Source: Undibacterium sp. CCC3.4
GTDB lineage: Bacteria > Pseudomonadota > Gammaproteobacteria > Burkholderiales > Burkholderiaceae_D
Assembly: GCF_034347425.1 (NCBI RefSeq)
Contig: NZ_CP133779.1
Coordinates: 1,302,001-1,366,000, forward strand
Reading direction: 5' to 3'
DNA length: 64,000 bases
Part shown: in pieces, positions 52,673 to 64,000 of the stretch
How positions within the stretch are numbered: position 1 is the first letter of the stretch
Layout of the letters: each line of letters starts with the position of its first letter
Made by a program: the position numbers and the translations under genes
Notes under the pieces: generated by a model
What the model was told of the DNA's origin: nothing
Database searches by the model: none
The model's input: only the letters and a program-made list of their open reading frames with translations

Positions 52673-53473
52673 TCACACTACCTGTATGCTGGTATAAGCC
52701 GGGTTCAACGCCGGATAGCTAAGTTGCAAGCTTTCCAGTTTGTCGAGCACAATGCTGGCAATCGCCAGGTTGCGCTGAGTCTTGGAATCGGCTGGAATCA
52801 CGTACCAAGGAGCGGTGATGCTGTCGGTATTGACGATCGCCTGTGTATAAGCTTGTTGATAGGCATCCCAGTGCGCACGCTCAGCGATGTCTTGCGGGTC
52901 GAACTTCCATTGCTTGTCGGGATCGCGCAGACGTTCTTCTATGCGCAGCTTTTGCTCTGCTTTCGAGATATGCAGGAAGAACTTCAGAACGATCGTCCCG
53001 GTTTCACTCAGCATGCGTTCAAACTCGCGGATATGGGCGTAGCGCCGCTGGCATTCGGCCTCATCGATCCAGCCATGTACTTTGCTGATCAACACATCTT
53101 CGTAGTGGCTGCGGTTAAAAATCACGATTTCTCCTTTGGCCGGCACGTTTTGATGTATGCGCCAAAGAAAATCATGATCTTTTTCGCTGGCACTCGGTGC
53201 CTTAAAGGCAACGGTACGAGCGCCGAGCGGATGAATCTCACCGAATACACCTTTGACCGTGCCATCTTTGCCGGAGGTATCCATACCTTGCAACACAATC
53301 AGCAACTTCGGGCCGTGCTGGGCCGCAAACAGGTTCTGTAGCTCGGCAATCTGCCGCGCCAGCTCTTGCACTTGTAATTTGGCTTCGGCTTTGGCAAGCT
53401 TCGATGTTGCGGCGGCCGCGCTATCTAGCAGTTGCAATCCGGATAAAGCGCGATATTGTTCGGCATGGCTCAT
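52673..53473 (-). CDS. Polyphosphate kinase 2 family protein
   Basis: 266 residues. PPK2 enzymes move phosphate between polyphosphate and nucleotides. Walker A-like GMDTSGKDGTVKGVF (about residues 63-77), the conserved HPLGARTVAFKAPS, Walker B-like IVIFNRSHYEDVLISKVHGW and the lid RLRDPDKQWKFDPQDIAER are all visible. WYVIPADSKTQRNLAIASIV is the C-terminal family block. The single-domain length suggests a class I or III enzyme that favours nucleotide phosphorylation; the direction is not determined by sequence alone. Confidence 0.93.
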   Translation of the reverse strand: MSHAEQYRALSGLQLLDSAAAATSKLAKAEAKLQVQELARQIAELQNLFAAQHGPKLLIVLQGMDTSGKDGTVKGVFGEIHPLGARTVAFKAPSASEKDHDFLWRIHQNVPAKGEIVIFNRSHYEDVLISKVHGWIDEAECQRRYAHIREFERMLSETGTIVLKFFLHISKAEQKLRIEERLRDPDKQWKFDPQDIAERAHWDAYQQAYTQAIVNTDSITAPWYVIPADSKTQRNLAIASIVLDKLESLQLSYPALNPAYTSIQVV

Positions 53474-53504
53474 GATGATGGCCTTTCAAAAAACCTGGGT
53501 ATCG

Positions 53505-53538
53505 AAAAAAGCGAAAAGGCAGCCTGAGCTGCCTTTTC
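53505..53538 (-). terminator. Terminator of the atp operon
   Basis: GAAAAGGCAGC (53513-53523) pairs perfectly with GCTGCCTTTTC (53528-53538) around CTGA. On the minus strand the stem is followed by CGCTTTTTTC. It is 53 bases after the atpC stop and separates the operon from the PPK2 gene. Confidence 0.9.
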
Positions 53539-53590
53539 ATTGTACTGCCAAGCCGTTTATCCTCCACGCGGAAGCAACAGCCGTTGAAAC

Positions 53591-54013
53591 TTAACGCTTT
53601 TGACGCAGTTTCTGTATTGCTGCCAGTTGGGCGATCGCCGTAGCCAATTCGATTTGTGCTTGCGCATAGTCGATTTTGGATTCGTGATTGACCAGCGCTT
53701 GCTCGGCCAATTTCTTGGCTTCGTTCGCTTTGGCTTCATCCAGATCGTGACCGCGAATCGCGGTATCAGCCAAAACTGTCACTGTACCTGGCTGCACTTC
53801 AAGCAAACCACCGGCGACGAAGACAAATTCTTCTTCAGTCTTACCGACGAGCTTGATGCGCACCGCACCCGGTTTGATACGGGTAATCAGTGGTGTATGT
53901 TTTGGATAGATACCCAATTCACCAGCCTCACCCGGCAACGCGACGAATTCGGCTTCACCGGAAAAGATCAACTCTTCTGCAGAAACCACGTCAACGTGAA
54001 TAGTGTGTGCCAT
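53591..54013 (-). CDS. atpC: ATP synthase F1 epsilon subunit
   Basis: 140 residues. The N-terminal beta sandwich shows [40 protein letters not shown] and [22 protein letters not shown]-terminal helix hairpin follows ([20 protein letters not shown]). Epsilon belongs to the rotor stalk and can inhibit ATP hydrolysis when its helices extend. Last gene of the operon, 79 bases after atpD. Confidence 0.97.
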   Translation of the reverse strand: MAHTIHVDVVSAEELIFSGEAEFVALPGEAGELGIYPKHTPLITRIKPGAVRIKLVGKTEEEFVFVAGGLLEVQPGTVTVLADTAIRGHDLDEAKANEAKKLAEQALVNHESKIDYAQAQIELATAIAQLAAIQKLRQKR

Positions 54014-54092
54014 GTTGGACCCTTTTTATTTCGCTTGAAAAAGCCAGCAGGCGTCATCCGCTTACGAACGACGCCGCGTCGGTGCTTAAGAA

Positions 54093-55520
<1,428 letters not shown>

Positions 55521-55525
55521 TCAGT

Positions 55526-56395
55526 TTAGACCGCTGCCGCGCCGGCGACGATCTCGGAGAGCTCTTTGGTAATGGCGGCTTGACGGGTTTTGTTATAAAC
55601 CAGTTTCAACTCACCAATGACGCTACCTGCGTTATCACTCGCTGATTTCATCGCGACCATACGTGCCGATTGTTCAGAAGCCATGTTTTCCGCTACTGCT
55701 TGGAAAATCAATGCTTCGACATAGCGTATGAGCAATTCATCAATCACCGTATTGGCATCCGGCTCGTACAGGTAATCCCAAGTATGGGATGACTTGTCGG
55801 TAGCCAGGCGATCCGATGTCAGAGGCAGTAACTGCTCGATCACCGGTTCTTGCTTCATGGTGTTAACAAACTTCGTGTAACTGAGATAAACCGCGTCGAG
55901 TTTGCCTTCCTGATAAGCATCAAGCAACAATTTCACCGGCCCGATCAATTTATCGAGATGCGGCGTGTCGCCCAGCTGTACCGCATGCGCTACCACGGCA
56001 GCGCCGATGCGGTTGAGAAAACCCAAACCCTTGTTACCTATGGCGACTGCTTCTACCTTTGAACCCTTGCCTTCAAGTTCACGCATTTTGTTGGTGACCA
56101 AACGTAAAACGTTGGTGTTCAAGCCACCGCACAAACCTTTATCTGTCGTCACAACGATCAAGCCAACTTTCTTGGCCTGATCTTGTTGAACCATAAAAGG
56201 ATGCGTGTACTCTGGATTGGCTTGTGACAAGTTTGCAGCGATATTGCGAATTTTTTCACTATAGGGACGAGCCGCACGCATCCGCTCTTGCGCTTTACGC
56301 ATTTTGGATGCGGCGACCATTTCCATCGCCTTAGTAATTTTCTTCGTATTTTCTACGCTTTTAATCTTGCCACGTATTTCTTTGCCTGCAGCCAT
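55526..56395 (-). CDS. atpG: ATP synthase F1 gamma subunit
   Basis: 289 residues. The N-terminal helix of the central shaft is [34 protein letters not shown] follows, and [16 protein letters not shown] opens the globular part. The C-terminal helix has [20 protein letters not shown] and ends in [16 protein letters not shown]. Gamma turns inside the alpha-beta ring and connects it to the c ring. Lies 29 bases upstream of atpD. Confidence 0.98.
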   Translation of the reverse strand: MAAGKEIRGKIKSVENTKKITKAMEMVAASKMRKAQERMRAARPYSEKIRNIAANLSQANPEYTHPFMVQQDQAKKVGLIVVTTDKGLCGGLNTNVLRLVTNKMRELEGKGSKVEAVAIGNKGLGFLNRIGAAVVAHAVQLGDTPHLDKLIGPVKLLLDAYQEGKLDAVYLSYTKFVNTMKQEPVIEQLLPLTSDRLATDKSSHTWDYLYEPDANTVIDELLIRYVEALIFQAVAENMASEQSARMVAMKSASDNAGSVIGELKLVYNKTRQAAITKELSEIVAGAAAV

Positions 56396-56422
56396 GAGTG
56401 GACTCCTTCTAGCTACAGTAAA

Positions 56423-57964
56423 TTAATAGGCGCCGGATTTTTTGAAATCAGCAATCGCGGCAGACATGGCAGCTTCGCCATCTTTGTCGAGTTGCTTGGT
56501 TTCTTCGATCTTTTGCAACAAAGCCGCATGGCTGGTTTTCATGAAGTCGTGTACGCCAGCTTCGAAAGCCAATACTTGCTTGACAGGTACATCATCGAGG
56601 AAGCCTTTGTTCACCGAGAACAAAGTCACTGCCATCAAAGAGATGGACAATGGCGCGTATTGCGCTTGTTTCAACAATTCAGTCACACGGGCACCGCGGT
56701 CGAGCTGCTTACGCGTTGCTTCATCGAGATCCGAGGCAAATTGCGCAAACGCAGCCAATTCACGATACTGCGCCAAATCGGTACGAATACCGCCGGACAG
56801 ATTCTTGATAACCTTGGTTTGAGCAGCACCACCGACGCGCGATACCGAGATACCGGCATTGATCGCAGGACGGATACCGGCGTTGAACAACGATGTTTCC
56901 AAGAAGATCTGACCATCAGTGATCGAAATCACATTGGTCGGAACGAAAGCGGAGACGTCACCGGCTTGAGTTTCGATGATAGGCAGAGCAGTCAGCGAAC
57001 CGGTTTTGCCTTTAACGGCACCGTTGGTGAACTTCTCAACATACGCAGGATTGACGCGTGCTGCACGTTCGAGCAAACGCGAGTGCAAATAGAACACGTC
57101 GCCAGGATAGGCTTCACGGCCTGGTGGACGGCGCAGCAAGAGCGATACTTGACGGTAAGCAACAGCTTGTTTAGACAAATCATCATAGATGATCAGTGCA
57201 TCTTCGCCGCGGTCACGGAAGTATTCGCCCATGGCGCAACCGGAGTAAGCCGAAACATATTGCATCGCAGCCGATTCAGCAGCAGTTGCTGCGACGACGA
57301 TTGTGTATTCCATCGCGCCATGGGCTTCGAGCGAACGCACAACGTTTTTAACTGAAGAAGCTTTTTGACCGATAGCAACATAGATACATGTTACGTTCTG
57401 GCCTTTTTGGCTGATCACGGCATCGATCGCGACAGCGGTCTTACCAGTTTGACGATCGCCAATGATCAGTTCGCGTTGACCGCGGCCGACCGGAACCATC
57501 GCATCGATGGATTTGATACCGGTTTGCAGTGGTTCGGAAACCGATTGACGGGCGATGACGCCCGGCGCGATTTTTTCGATCGGTGCCGACAACTTGGCAT
57601 TGATCGGGCCTTTGCCATCGATAGGCTGACCGAGCGCATTGACGACGCGACCGCGCAGTTCAGGGCCGATTGGCACTTCGAGAATACGGCCAGTACATTT
57701 GACGGTATCGCCTTCGGAAATGTGTTCGTAGTCACCGAGAATAACGGCGCCGACGGAATCACGTTCCAAATTCAATGCCAGACCGAATGTATTGCCTGGG
57801 AATTCCAGCATCTCACCTTGCATCGCGTCAGACAGACCGTGAATGCGGCAGATACCGTCGGTAACGGAGATAACCGTACCTTGATTACGAATTTCAGCGG
57901 TGTCGCCAAGGCCTTGAATCCGGCTCTTGATCAACTCACTGATTTCAGATGGGTTGAGTTGCAT
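56423..57964 (-). CDS. atpA: ATP synthase F1 alpha subunit
   Basis: 513 residues. The non-catalytic nucleotide site is [20 protein letters not shown], with Gln before the Walker A Thr-Gly-Lys. [36 protein letters not shown] and [20 protein letters not shown], with the arginine finger region [12 protein letters not shown], are all present. The N terminus ([19 protein letters not shown]) is the crown helix that binds delta. Length is that of E. coli AtpA (513). Confidence 0.98.
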   Translation of the reverse strand: MQLNPSEISELIKSRIQGLGDTAEIRNQGTVISVTDGICRIHGLSDAMQGEMLEFPGNTFGLALNLERDSVGAVILGDYEHISEGDTVKCTGRILEVPIGPELRGRVVNALGQPIDGKGPINAKLSAPIEKIAPGVIARQSVSEPLQTGIKSIDAMVPVGRGQRELIIGDRQTGKTAVAIDAVISQKGQNVTCIYVAIGQKASSVKNVVRSLEAHGAMEYTIVVAATAAESAAMQYVSAYSGCAMGEYFRDRGEDALIIYDDLSKQAVAYRQVSLLLRRPPGREAYPGDVFYLHSRLLERAARVNPAYVEKFTNGAVKGKTGSLTALPIIETQAGDVSAFVPTNVISITDGQIFLETSLFNAGIRPAINAGISVSRVGGAAQTKVIKNLSGGIRTDLAQYRELAAFAQFASDLDEATRKQLDRGARVTELLKQAQYAPLSISLMAVTLFSVNKGFLDDVPVKQVLAFEAGVHDFMKTSHAALLQKIEETKQLDKDGEAAMSAAIADFKKSGAY

Positions 57965-57990
57965 ACTAACTCCTAATATTGTTGTCGTTC

Positions 57991-58524
57991 TTACGCGGTC
58001 AGGGCCACGTGCATTTTCTGCAGCTTGGCGCGTACCGACGTGTCGAGCACCTGATCACCAACCACGATGCGTACACCACCGATCAAAGTCGGATCGACTT
58101 TCACGGTTGGGCGCAATTTGCGGCCAAATTTATGTTCCAGCGTTGCCGCCAGTTCGCTCAGCTGTGCTGCCGATAAGTCAAAAGCGCTGGTCACTTCTGC
58201 ATCTGCGGCGCCGTCATAGGCGTTTTTCAGAGCATGAAATTGAAAGGCGATTTCGGGCAACACAGTCAGGCGTTCATAATCAGCCAGCGTGGCGATGAAA
58301 TTCTTCGCTTCGGCGGTGACTGGAGATTTGAGCGCAGACAGCACGATCTCAGCTTTAACAGCAGCCGAGATTTTCGGGTTGTGTGCAAGAGCTTGTACAT
58401 CGGGATGCGCACCAACGTATGCCAGCTCGGCAACCAAGTCCGACCAAGCGGACAGGTCACCGGTTTGGGCAACACGAAACAGCGCTTCTGCGTAAGGACG
58501 AGCGATCGTTGCGAGTTCGGCCAT
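57991..58524 (-). CDS. atpH: ATP synthase F1 delta subunit
   Basis: 177 residues. The helical N-terminal domain starts [20 protein letters not shown]; the C-terminal part has [20 protein letters not shown] and ends [18 protein letters not shown], both typical. It joins the top of F1 to the b-subunit stalk. It starts two bases after atpF ends, so the two are translationally coupled. Confidence 0.97.
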   Translation of the reverse strand: MAELATIARPYAEALFRVAQTGDLSAWSDLVAELAYVGAHPDVQALAHNPKISAAVKAEIVLSALKSPVTAEAKNFIATLADYERLTVLPEIAFQFHALKNAYDGAADAEVTSAFDLSAAQLSELAATLEHKFGRKLRPTVKVDPTLIGGVRIVVGDQVLDTSVRAKLQKMHVALTA

Positions 58525-58526
58525 AA

Positions 58527-58997
58527 TTACAGCTCGGTTTTCAGTTGATTCAACAGATCGGCATGAGCGGATGCATTGACTTCACGTTTGAGAATTTGTT
58601 CTGCACCTTTGACTGCCAGAGTAGCAACTTGATCACGCAAAGTTTCACGTGCTTTGGTTACTTGATTCTCTGCATCAGCTTGAGCTTGAGCAAGAATACG
58701 AGCCGCTTCTGTCGAAGCCGTATTTTTGGCTTCGTCAATGATCATTTGGGCGCGTTTTTCGGCGTCGATGATACGTTTCTGACCTTCATCACGGGCACCG
58801 GCCAATTCGGCTTGTACACGCTTTTCGACAGCTTGCATTTCTGCACGGCCACGGTCGGCGGCTGCCAGTCCGTCGGCGATCTTCTTGGCGCGCTCATCGA
58901 GCGCGTTCATCAGTGGCGGCCACACAAATTTCATTGTGAACAATGCCAAGATGAAGAAAACACCGAACTGAACAAACAATGTTGAGTTTAAGTTCAC
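58527..58997 (-). CDS. atpF: ATP synthase Fo b subunit
   Basis: 156 residues. A single membrane helix lies at the N terminus ([20 protein letters not shown]), then a long charged helix for the dimeric stator stalk: [40 protein letters not shown]. The length equals E. coli AtpF. It ties the stationary a subunit to delta and alpha. Confidence 0.97.
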   Translation of the reverse strand: MNLNSTLFVQFGVFFILALFTMKFVWPPLMNALDERAKKIADGLAAADRGRAEMQAVEKRVQAELAGARDEGQKRIIDAEKRAQMIIDEAKNTASTEAARILAQAQADAENQVTKARETLRDQVATLAVKGAEQILKREVNASAHADLLNQLKTEL

Positions 58998-59064
58998 GGT
59001 AATTCCTTATCTAAATGGTTCAAGCCGGAAGCAGCACGCTTCCGGCAGGAGAAGGAAAAACGAC

Positions 59065-59400
<336 letters not shown>

Positions 59401-59411
59401 ACCCTGCGCCA

Positions 59412-60254
59412 TCAATGGTGTTCATGAGCTTGACCGATGTAGACCAGGGTCAGCATCATGAAAATGAACGCTTGCAGGAATACAATCAGAATATGGAAAA
59501 TTGCCCAGACGGTACCGGCCACCAGGTGACCGAAGACACCGAACACAGTTGCCATCGAACCTAACAAAGCGATCAACAGGAACAACAATTCGCCGGCAAA
59601 CATGTTACCGAACAACCGCATCCCAAGGGAAACCGTCTTTGCCGCGAATTCAATCAATTGCAAAATCAAGTTGAATGGTGCCATCTTGATGCCGAACGGT
59701 GCTGCCACCAATTCGTGCAAGAAGCCGCCGAAACCTTTGATTTTAACGCTGTAATAGAGCATCAGTGCAAATACGCCGAGGGCGATGCCGAGTGTGCCGT
59801 TCAAATCGGCCGTCGGTACCACACGGTGGTGCATGTCAGCCAGTGATTCCGGCGCAACGCCCAAATACACCAGGAAACGGAAGGCACCGGAAAATAAATC
59901 GACCGGCAAGAAATCGAGCGAATTCATCAGGGCGACCCAGACAAAGACAGTCAGTGCCAATGGAGCGATGAAGCTGCGGTCGCCATGGACGATGCCTTTC
60001 GATTGCTCTTCGACCATCTCGACCAAAATCTCGACCGCAGCTTGGAAGCGGCCTGGCACACCGGAGGTGGCTTTACGCGCCGCCAACCACAGCACGAAGC
60101 TGCCGACGATGCCGCAAAACACGGACCAAAAAATGGTGTCGAGGTTGAAGAGAGAAAAATCAACGATTTTATCTTGATGGTGGGTAGAAAAATGTCCAAG
60201 GTGATGGACAATATATTCTGACGCCGTTGGTGCTGCTTGCTCGATTGCGCTCAT
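59412..60254 (-). CDS. atpB: ATP synthase Fo a subunit
   Basis: 280 residues with five to six membrane helices. The essential Arg is in [20 protein letters not shown], the half-channel region. [20 protein letters not shown] is the first helix and [20 protein letters not shown] the last, with a His-rich tail (AHEHH). It passes protons to the c ring. Its start overlaps the atpI stop by four bases. Confidence 0.97.
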   Translation of the reverse strand: MSAIEQAAPTASEYIVHHLGHFSTHHQDKIVDFSLFNLDTIFWSVFCGIVGSFVLWLAARKATSGVPGRFQAAVEILVEMVEEQSKGIVHGDRSFIAPLALTVFVWVALMNSLDFLPVDLFSGAFRFLVYLGVAPESLADMHHRVVPTADLNGTLGIALGVFALMLYYSVKIKGFGGFLHELVAAPFGIKMAPFNLILQLIEFAAKTVSLGMRLFGNMFAGELLFLLIALLGSMATVFGVFGHLVAGTVWAIFHILIVFLQAFIFMMLTLVYIGQAHEHH

Positions 60255-60592
60255 GGTCGTTGTCTAAAGAGTAAAATGAAATAACTTTTCAATACCACGA
60301 TGAAGGCGATCAAGAAAGCCGGCCAATTCACATCGTGGTACCAGGTAACAACCGCCGCCATCAGCGCAATTGTCAGTGCAATTTTTATAAATTCACCGAA
60401 GAAAAAACTCATCGGGTCGGTGCCTCCCGGCTTGCGTGCGCTCATCGTCAGGCGCACAGCAAAAAACGCGTTAGGGAGTGCACAGCATAATCCGCCTGCC
60501 AAGGCCGATAAGGCCCAGTTCTTGCTTCCGATTAAGGCGATCAGCGCGACGGTCAATGCCGCGGCTATTTGCAGCCATACAATACGTGCCAT
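60251..60592 (-). CDS. atpI: ATP synthase subunit I
   Basis: 113 residues with four predicted membrane helices ([74 protein letters not shown]). AtpI helps assemble the c ring. First gene of the operon, with AGGATGGGG before ATG 60592. Confidence 0.95.
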   Translation of the reverse strand: MARIVWLQIAAALTVALIALIGSKNWALSALAGGLCCALPNAFFAVRLTMSARKPGGTDPMSFFFGEFIKIALTIALMAAVVTWYHDVNWPAFLIAFIVVLKSYFILLFRQRP

Positions 60593-60687
60593 GCCCGCCC
60601 CATCCTTATTCGAGTAGTCGATTTACCTACTGCGATGATTAAAAATATTATCAGGCAGAGCATATCCTTGCTTACCAAAACCACGGA

Positions 60688-60717
60688 ATTATACGTGGTA
60701 GTGCGTAACATCGTCAA
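60688..60717 (-). promoter_or_regulatory. sigma70 promoter of the atp operon
   Basis: On the minus strand: TTGACG (60717-60712), 18-base spacer, TATAAT (60693-60688). Transcription would begin near 60680 and give a leader of about 90 bases before atpI. Both boxes are near-consensus, as expected for a highly expressed operon. Confidence 0.75.
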
Positions 60718-60759
60718 ACGTTAGATGCGATGCATCAGAATGAGACACTGCTGTTTTTT

Positions 60760-61311
60760 TCAGCGCGGCCCGGTCCGGCTTTTCAGCTCGCTCAGCCATT
60801 CCTGACCTGCCGTCCAGCTACCCAAGCCGGTTACGGTATTGATGTGCCCGAGTGCACCAAGACAGTGAAACTCAGCCCCCCAGGCCTGTGCCCAAGCTTG
60901 TGCGCGCGGTAAATCGCACCATGAATCGTTATCAGAAGCCAACACGATACTGGCAAACGGCAAGCGTATGGTTGGCATCGGTGCAAAGCTTGGAGTCGGC
61001 ATGTCCGCTCGTTCCACATCGGGCGGGGCCACTAACAAAGCACCGATGACTTTATCCGGTGCCAACACGCCCGGCATACCGAGCGCCACCCACCACGCCG
61101 TCAAGGCGCAGCCCAAACTATGCGCGACCAGAATTACATCATCCTTACTGGCATTGACAGCGGCCGACAAATTGGCGACCCAATCACGACATTGCGGATC
61201 ATCCCAATCGGCTTGCTCTACGCGCTGCGCATCGGTCATGCTGGCTTGCCACAAACTTTGCCAGTGGTCGGGGCCGGAATTTTGCCAGCCGGGTAAGATC
61301 AACAAACGCAT
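60760..61311 (-). CDS. RBBP9/YdeN-type alpha/beta hydrolase
   Basis: 183 residues. The fold opens RLLILPGWQNSGPDHWQSLW. The nucleophile elbow is LVAHSLGCALTAWW (Ser), the acid is probably in LASDNDSWC, and the His in ALGHINTVTGLGSW. This is the RBBP9/YdeN family of small serine hydrolases, whose substrates are largely unknown. It lies 22 bases after parB and is the last gene before the atp promoter. Confidence 0.9.
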   Translation of the reverse strand: MRLLILPGWQNSGPDHWQSLWQASMTDAQRVEQADWDDPQCRDWVANLSAAVNASKDDVILVAHSLGCALTAWWVALGMPGVLAPDKVIGALLVAPPDVERADMPTPSFAPMPTIRLPFASIVLASDNDSWCDLPRAQAWAQAWGAEFHCLGALGHINTVTGLGSWTAGQEWLSELKSRTGPR

Positions 61312-61333
61312 CGTGTTCGCTCTCAGTGTGAAA

Positions 61334-62227
61334 TTATTGGCCGCGCAATTTTAAAATCACCCCATCGAGGCTATCGAGATCGGCAAAATCGATCTGCAAT
61401 TGTCCCCTGCCCTTGCTGCCCATTTTCAAACTTACCGTAGTGGCCAGCAAATCCGACAATTCTTCTTCCAAGCGCGTGATATCGCGCGATTTTTCGGCTT
61501 TCTCGCGCGGCGTGAAATCTTGGCTCTGTTCCAGTGTGGTTCTAGCAACTAATTTTTCCGCTTCGCGCACCGATAAACGCTTGGCCACGATTTGATGCGC
61601 CAACTGTATTTGGGTAGCGGCATCGGTGGCGAGCAAAGAACGCGCATGGCCCATGTCGATGTCACCGGCCATGAGCATGGTTTGCACCGGCTTGGCCAAA
61701 TTCAGCAGGCGTAACAAATTCGATACCGCGCTGCGCGAGCGCCCGACTGCCGTTGCCGCTTGTTCATGCGTAAATGAAAAGTCTGTGATCAAACGATGTA
61801 TGCCCTGTGCTTCTTCGAGCGGGTTGAGATCTTCACGCTGAATGTTTTCGATCAGCGCCATCGCCGCGGCCGTTTGGTCGTCGACATCCTTGACCAACAC
61901 CGGCACGTCGCTCAAACCGGCCATCTGCGAGGCACGGAAGCGCCGCTCACCGGCGATGATTTCGTAGCGGGTTACCCCATCGGTCTGACCAATCGGACGC
62001 ACCAGGATAGGCTGCATCAAGCCCTGTGCCTTGATGGAAGCGGCCAACTCGGCCAAGGCCCCCTCATCCATACGCGTGCGCGGTTGATACTTACCGGCTT
62101 GCATTTGCGTCACAGCTAAAGTCGTCGGTTCGCCGCTCACCGTCGGCATGGCTTGGGCAAAATCAGCGGCACCGTCGAACAAGGCATCGAGTCCGCGGCC
62201 TAAGCCTTTTTGTTTTTTAACAACCAT
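61334..62227 (-). CDS. parB: Chromosome partition protein ParB
   Basis: 297 residues. The N-terminal KKQKGLGRGLDALF is the ParA-contacting tail. Box I is KYQPRTRMDEGALAELAASI and box II is GERRFRASQMAGLSDVPVLV, the CTPase region. A helix-turn-helix follows (TAVGRSRSAVSNLLRLLNLA), and the C terminus is a dimerisation domain (IDFADLDSLDGVILKLRGQ). ParB binds parS sites, slides along DNA and is moved by ParA. I did not find a parS site in this window. Confidence 0.97.
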   Translation of the reverse strand: MVVKKQKGLGRGLDALFDGAADFAQAMPTVSGEPTTLAVTQMQAGKYQPRTRMDEGALAELAASIKAQGLMQPILVRPIGQTDGVTRYEIIAGERRFRASQMAGLSDVPVLVKDVDDQTAAAMALIENIQREDLNPLEEAQGIHRLITDFSFTHEQAATAVGRSRSAVSNLLRLLNLAKPVQTMLMAGDIDMGHARSLLATDAATQIQLAHQIVAKRLSVREAEKLVARTTLEQSQDFTPREKAEKSRDITRLEEELSDLLATTVSLKMGSKGRGQLQIDFADLDSLDGVILKLRGQ

Positions 62228-62242
62228 ACATATACCTACTTA

Positions 62243-63016
62243 TTAATCCAGTTTTGAAATACGTTCGAGCATTTCGGCTCCGAACGCGATATACGCCTGC
62301 GCACCCTTGGATGCAGGATCGAACACCACGCCAGGAATACCGTAAGACGGTGCTTCGGCCAGGCGGACATTGCGCGGAATGACGGTTTTGAAGACCTTGT
62401 CGCCGAAATGCTGTTCGAGCTGCTCCGAAACTTGCTGCGATAAGGTCATGCGTGGGTCAAACATCACCCGTAACAAACCGACGATCTTGAGATCGGGATT
62501 GAGATTGGCTGATACTTTCTTAATCGTGTTGGCTAAATCAGACAATCCTTCGAGCGCATAGTATTCGCACTGCATAGGGATAATCACGCCATGGGCGGCG
62601 CACAAGCCATTGAGCGTCAACATCGACAAAGCGGGCGGGCAATCGATCAGAATAAAATCGTAATCGCCCGCCACGGCCGCCAAGGCATCACGCAGACGCT
62701 TATCGCGGTTATCGAGCGCGACCATTTCGACTTCGGCACCGGCCAGCTCACGATTGGCTGGTAAGACATCGAAGCGCCCTGATTCCGAGCGCAAGCGCGC
62801 CGTGACCACATCCGACATACCGAGCAAGACTTCATACACCGAGCTGGTTAATTTGGATTTATTGATGCCGGCACCCATCGTGGCATTCCCTTGCGGGTCT
62901 AAATCGACCAGCAACACGCGTTGATTGAGTTTGGCCAAGCCAGCTGCCAGATTGACGGTAGTGGTGGTCTTGCCAACGCCACCTTTTTGATTTGCTACAC
63001 AAAATATTTTTGCCAT
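62243..63016 (-). CDS. parA: Chromosome partition ATPase ParA
   Basis: 257 residues from ATG 63016, matching the usual start; the frame is open to 63043. Deviant Walker A is VANQKGGVGKTTTTVNLAAG, Walker A' is LLVDLDPQGNATMGAGINKS, and Walker B FILIDCPPALSMLTLN. VIPRNVRLAEAPSYGIPGVV is typical. With parB and rsmG it forms the core operon that lies near the replication origin in most relatives. Confidence 0.97.
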   Translation of the reverse strand: MAKIFCVANQKGGVGKTTTTVNLAAGLAKLNQRVLLVDLDPQGNATMGAGINKSKLTSSVYEVLLGMSDVVTARLRSESGRFDVLPANRELAGAEVEMVALDNRDKRLRDALAAVAGDYDFILIDCPPALSMLTLNGLCAAHGVIIPMQCEYYALEGLSDLANTIKKVSANLNPDLKIVGLLRVMFDPRMTLSQQVSEQLEQHFGDKVFKTVIPRNVRLAEAPSYGIPGVVFDPASKGAQAYIAFGAEMLERISKLD

Positions 63017-63039
63017 GGTGTTTCCGTGTGTGGGGGGCT

Positions 63040-63690
63040 TCAAACTGCAGTTCGCTGAACGAAAACCAAATGCCGCTCAGCATCAAGGCCCGGCACAGTC
63101 AAGGCGCGCACGCCGCTGACTTGCCAACCCTCGGGCAAAGCTTCGATTTCCTGCGCTGGAGCAACGCCCTTCATGGCGATGAGTTGGCCACCCGGTGCGA
63201 GCAAATGCCCGGACCAGTTAATAAAATTACATAATTCTGAAAAAGCCCGCGAAGTGATGACATCAAAGGCACCGGGCAGTGCCAGTTGTTCCACTCGCCC
63301 GGTATGTACGGTCACGTTGCTGAGGCCGAGTTCGGTCTTGGCTTGATTCAAAAAAGCCGTTTTTTTATGGACCGTGTCTATCATCGCCACCTGTATCTGT
63401 GGGTAAGCGATCGCCAGTATCATGCCCGGCAAGCCGCCGCCGGAACCGACGTCGAGTACTTTGTCGGCGCCGACAAAAGCCGGCACCGCCGACAAGGAAT
63501 CGAGCACATGCGCACGCACCATATCGAGCGGTTTGCGGATCGATGTTAAATTATAAACAGCATTCCATTTTGACAATAATTCTAAATACGCCATCATTTT
63601 ATCGATCTGGCCATCATCGAGTGCCAAACCGAGTTCGGTGATGCCGGCGGCCAGCAACTTGCGCAAGGCTTCGTGGTCGGGAAGGCTCAT
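63040..63690 (-). CDS. rsmG: 16S rRNA (guanine527-N7)-methyltransferase
   Basis: 216 residues. The SAM site is [40 protein letters not shown] is the conserved N-terminal block, then [20 protein letters not shown] and [14 protein letters not shown]. It methylates G527 of 16S rRNA. Its start overlaps the mnmG stop by four bases; parA follows 23 bases later. Confidence 0.97.
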   Translation of the reverse strand: MSLPDHEALRKLLAAGITELGLALDDGQIDKMMAYLELLSKWNAVYNLTSIRKPLDMVRAHVLDSLSAVPAFVGADKVLDVGSGGGLPGMILAIAYPQIQVAMIDTVHKKTAFLNQAKTELGLSNVTVHTGRVEQLALPGAFDVITSRAFSELCNFINWSGHLLAPGGQLIAMKGVAPAQEIEALPEGWQVSGVRALTVPGLDAERHLVFVQRTAV

Positions 63691-64000
63691 ACAGATGCTC
63701 CGATGTCGGCGGCCACAGCCGCACTGGTGTCAGGGGCGGTGGCAAACTCTTTGAAACCGCGTTTTTTCAAATGCACCAGCAACAGCGAAATCGCAGCCGG
63801 CGTCACGCCGGAAATGCGCCCACACTGGCCCAAAGTTTCCGGTTGATGGACATTGAGTTTCTGCCGCACTTCCATCGACAAACCATTAACTTCGATATAG
63901 TCAAATGCCGCTGGCATTTTCAGATTTTCAAAATATGCGTGCCGCTCTACCTCTTTCGCCTGCCGTTCGATGTAACCGGCATACTTGACTTGAATTTCCA
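63687..64000 (-). CDS. mnmG: tRNA uridine 5-carboxymethylaminomethyl enzyme MnmG, C-terminal part (right edge)
   Basis: Partial; the gene runs off the right edge. The 104 visible codons translate as a GidA C-terminal domain: [20 protein letters not shown], then [20 protein letters not shown] and [20 protein letters not shown]. This helical domain binds MnmE, and together they modify the wobble uridine of several tRNAs. The FAD domain lies outside the window. Confidence 0.95.
   Translation of the reverse strand, partial: EIQVKYAGYIERQAKEVERHAYFENLKMPAAFDYIEVNGLSMEVRQKLNVHQPETLGQCGRISGVTPAAISLLLVHLKKRGFKEFATAPDTSAAVAADIGASV

Noticed and set aside
61334..63043. A parS site within or next to parAB
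   Set aside because: I looked for the TGTTTCACGTGAAACA consensus and saw none by eye; the phrase GTGAAACATGG near 11394 shares only one half.

Overview
The window looks like chromosome of a betaproteobacterium of order Burkholderiales, most likely family Oxalobacteraceae (relatives of Undibacterium, Janthinobacterium or Herminiimonas). This is inferred from protein character and gene order: atpIBEFHAGDC next to parB-parA-rsmG-mnmG, with priA and hemE nearby. No rRNA gene is present, so genus and species are not settled.

Layout. 1-5 kb: end of a guanine deaminase gene, a REPIN-like repeat, a TonB-dependent receptor, a membrane-anchored cytochrome c5-type protein and tRNA-Arg(CCG). 5-19.8 kb: housekeeping and metabolic genes, namely two solitary substrate-binding proteins, dinB with a textbook LexA box, a thioredoxin-like protein, an AraC regulator divergent from a GMC oxidoreductase, a hexose-6-phosphate mutarotase, an M16 protease, a Tat-exported murein peptidase-like protein, a TraB/GumN protein, the Rep helicase and an SRPBCC protein. 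19.9-29.2 kb: one 3121-residue surface protein with 10 IPT/TIG repeats, 17 Ig-like (Big_2) repeats and a C-terminal autotransporter barrel. 29.2-29.9 kb: a non-coding stretch with a MITE-like element and several hairpins. 29.9-33.3 kb: three paralogous phage-tail-collar-domain proteins, a DUF6916 protein, a GNAT acetyltransferase and a nucleoside-diphosphate-sugar-epimerase-like protein. 33.4-38.9 kb: RNA helicase DbpA, a membrane GGDEF-EAL protein and a bactofilin-like polymer-forming protein.

39.1-47.9 kb is an accessory, defence-like island. It holds a hipB-hipA pair behind operator-like palindromes and a good sigma70 promoter, then a convergent 2218-residue protein combining a transglutaminase-like domain, DUF4011, an SF1 helicase, a Vsr/DUF559-type nuclease and DUF3320. 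That protein has its own 24-bp palindrome just upstream of its start.

48.1-64 kb returns to core genome: a small His-containing membrane protein, priA, hemE, a PPK2 kinase, the whole F1Fo ATP synthase operon with a clear promoter and terminator, a small serine hydrolase, parB, parA, rsmG and the end of mnmG. The gaps on both sides of hemE are AT-rich. They carry the same DnaA-box motifs in the same order and orientation, an origin-like arrangement worth testing.

The points most worth a second look are the hybrid adhesin with its homogenised repeats next to the collar-protein cluster, the giant helicase-nuclease with its palindrome, and the duplicated DnaA-box modules around hemE.
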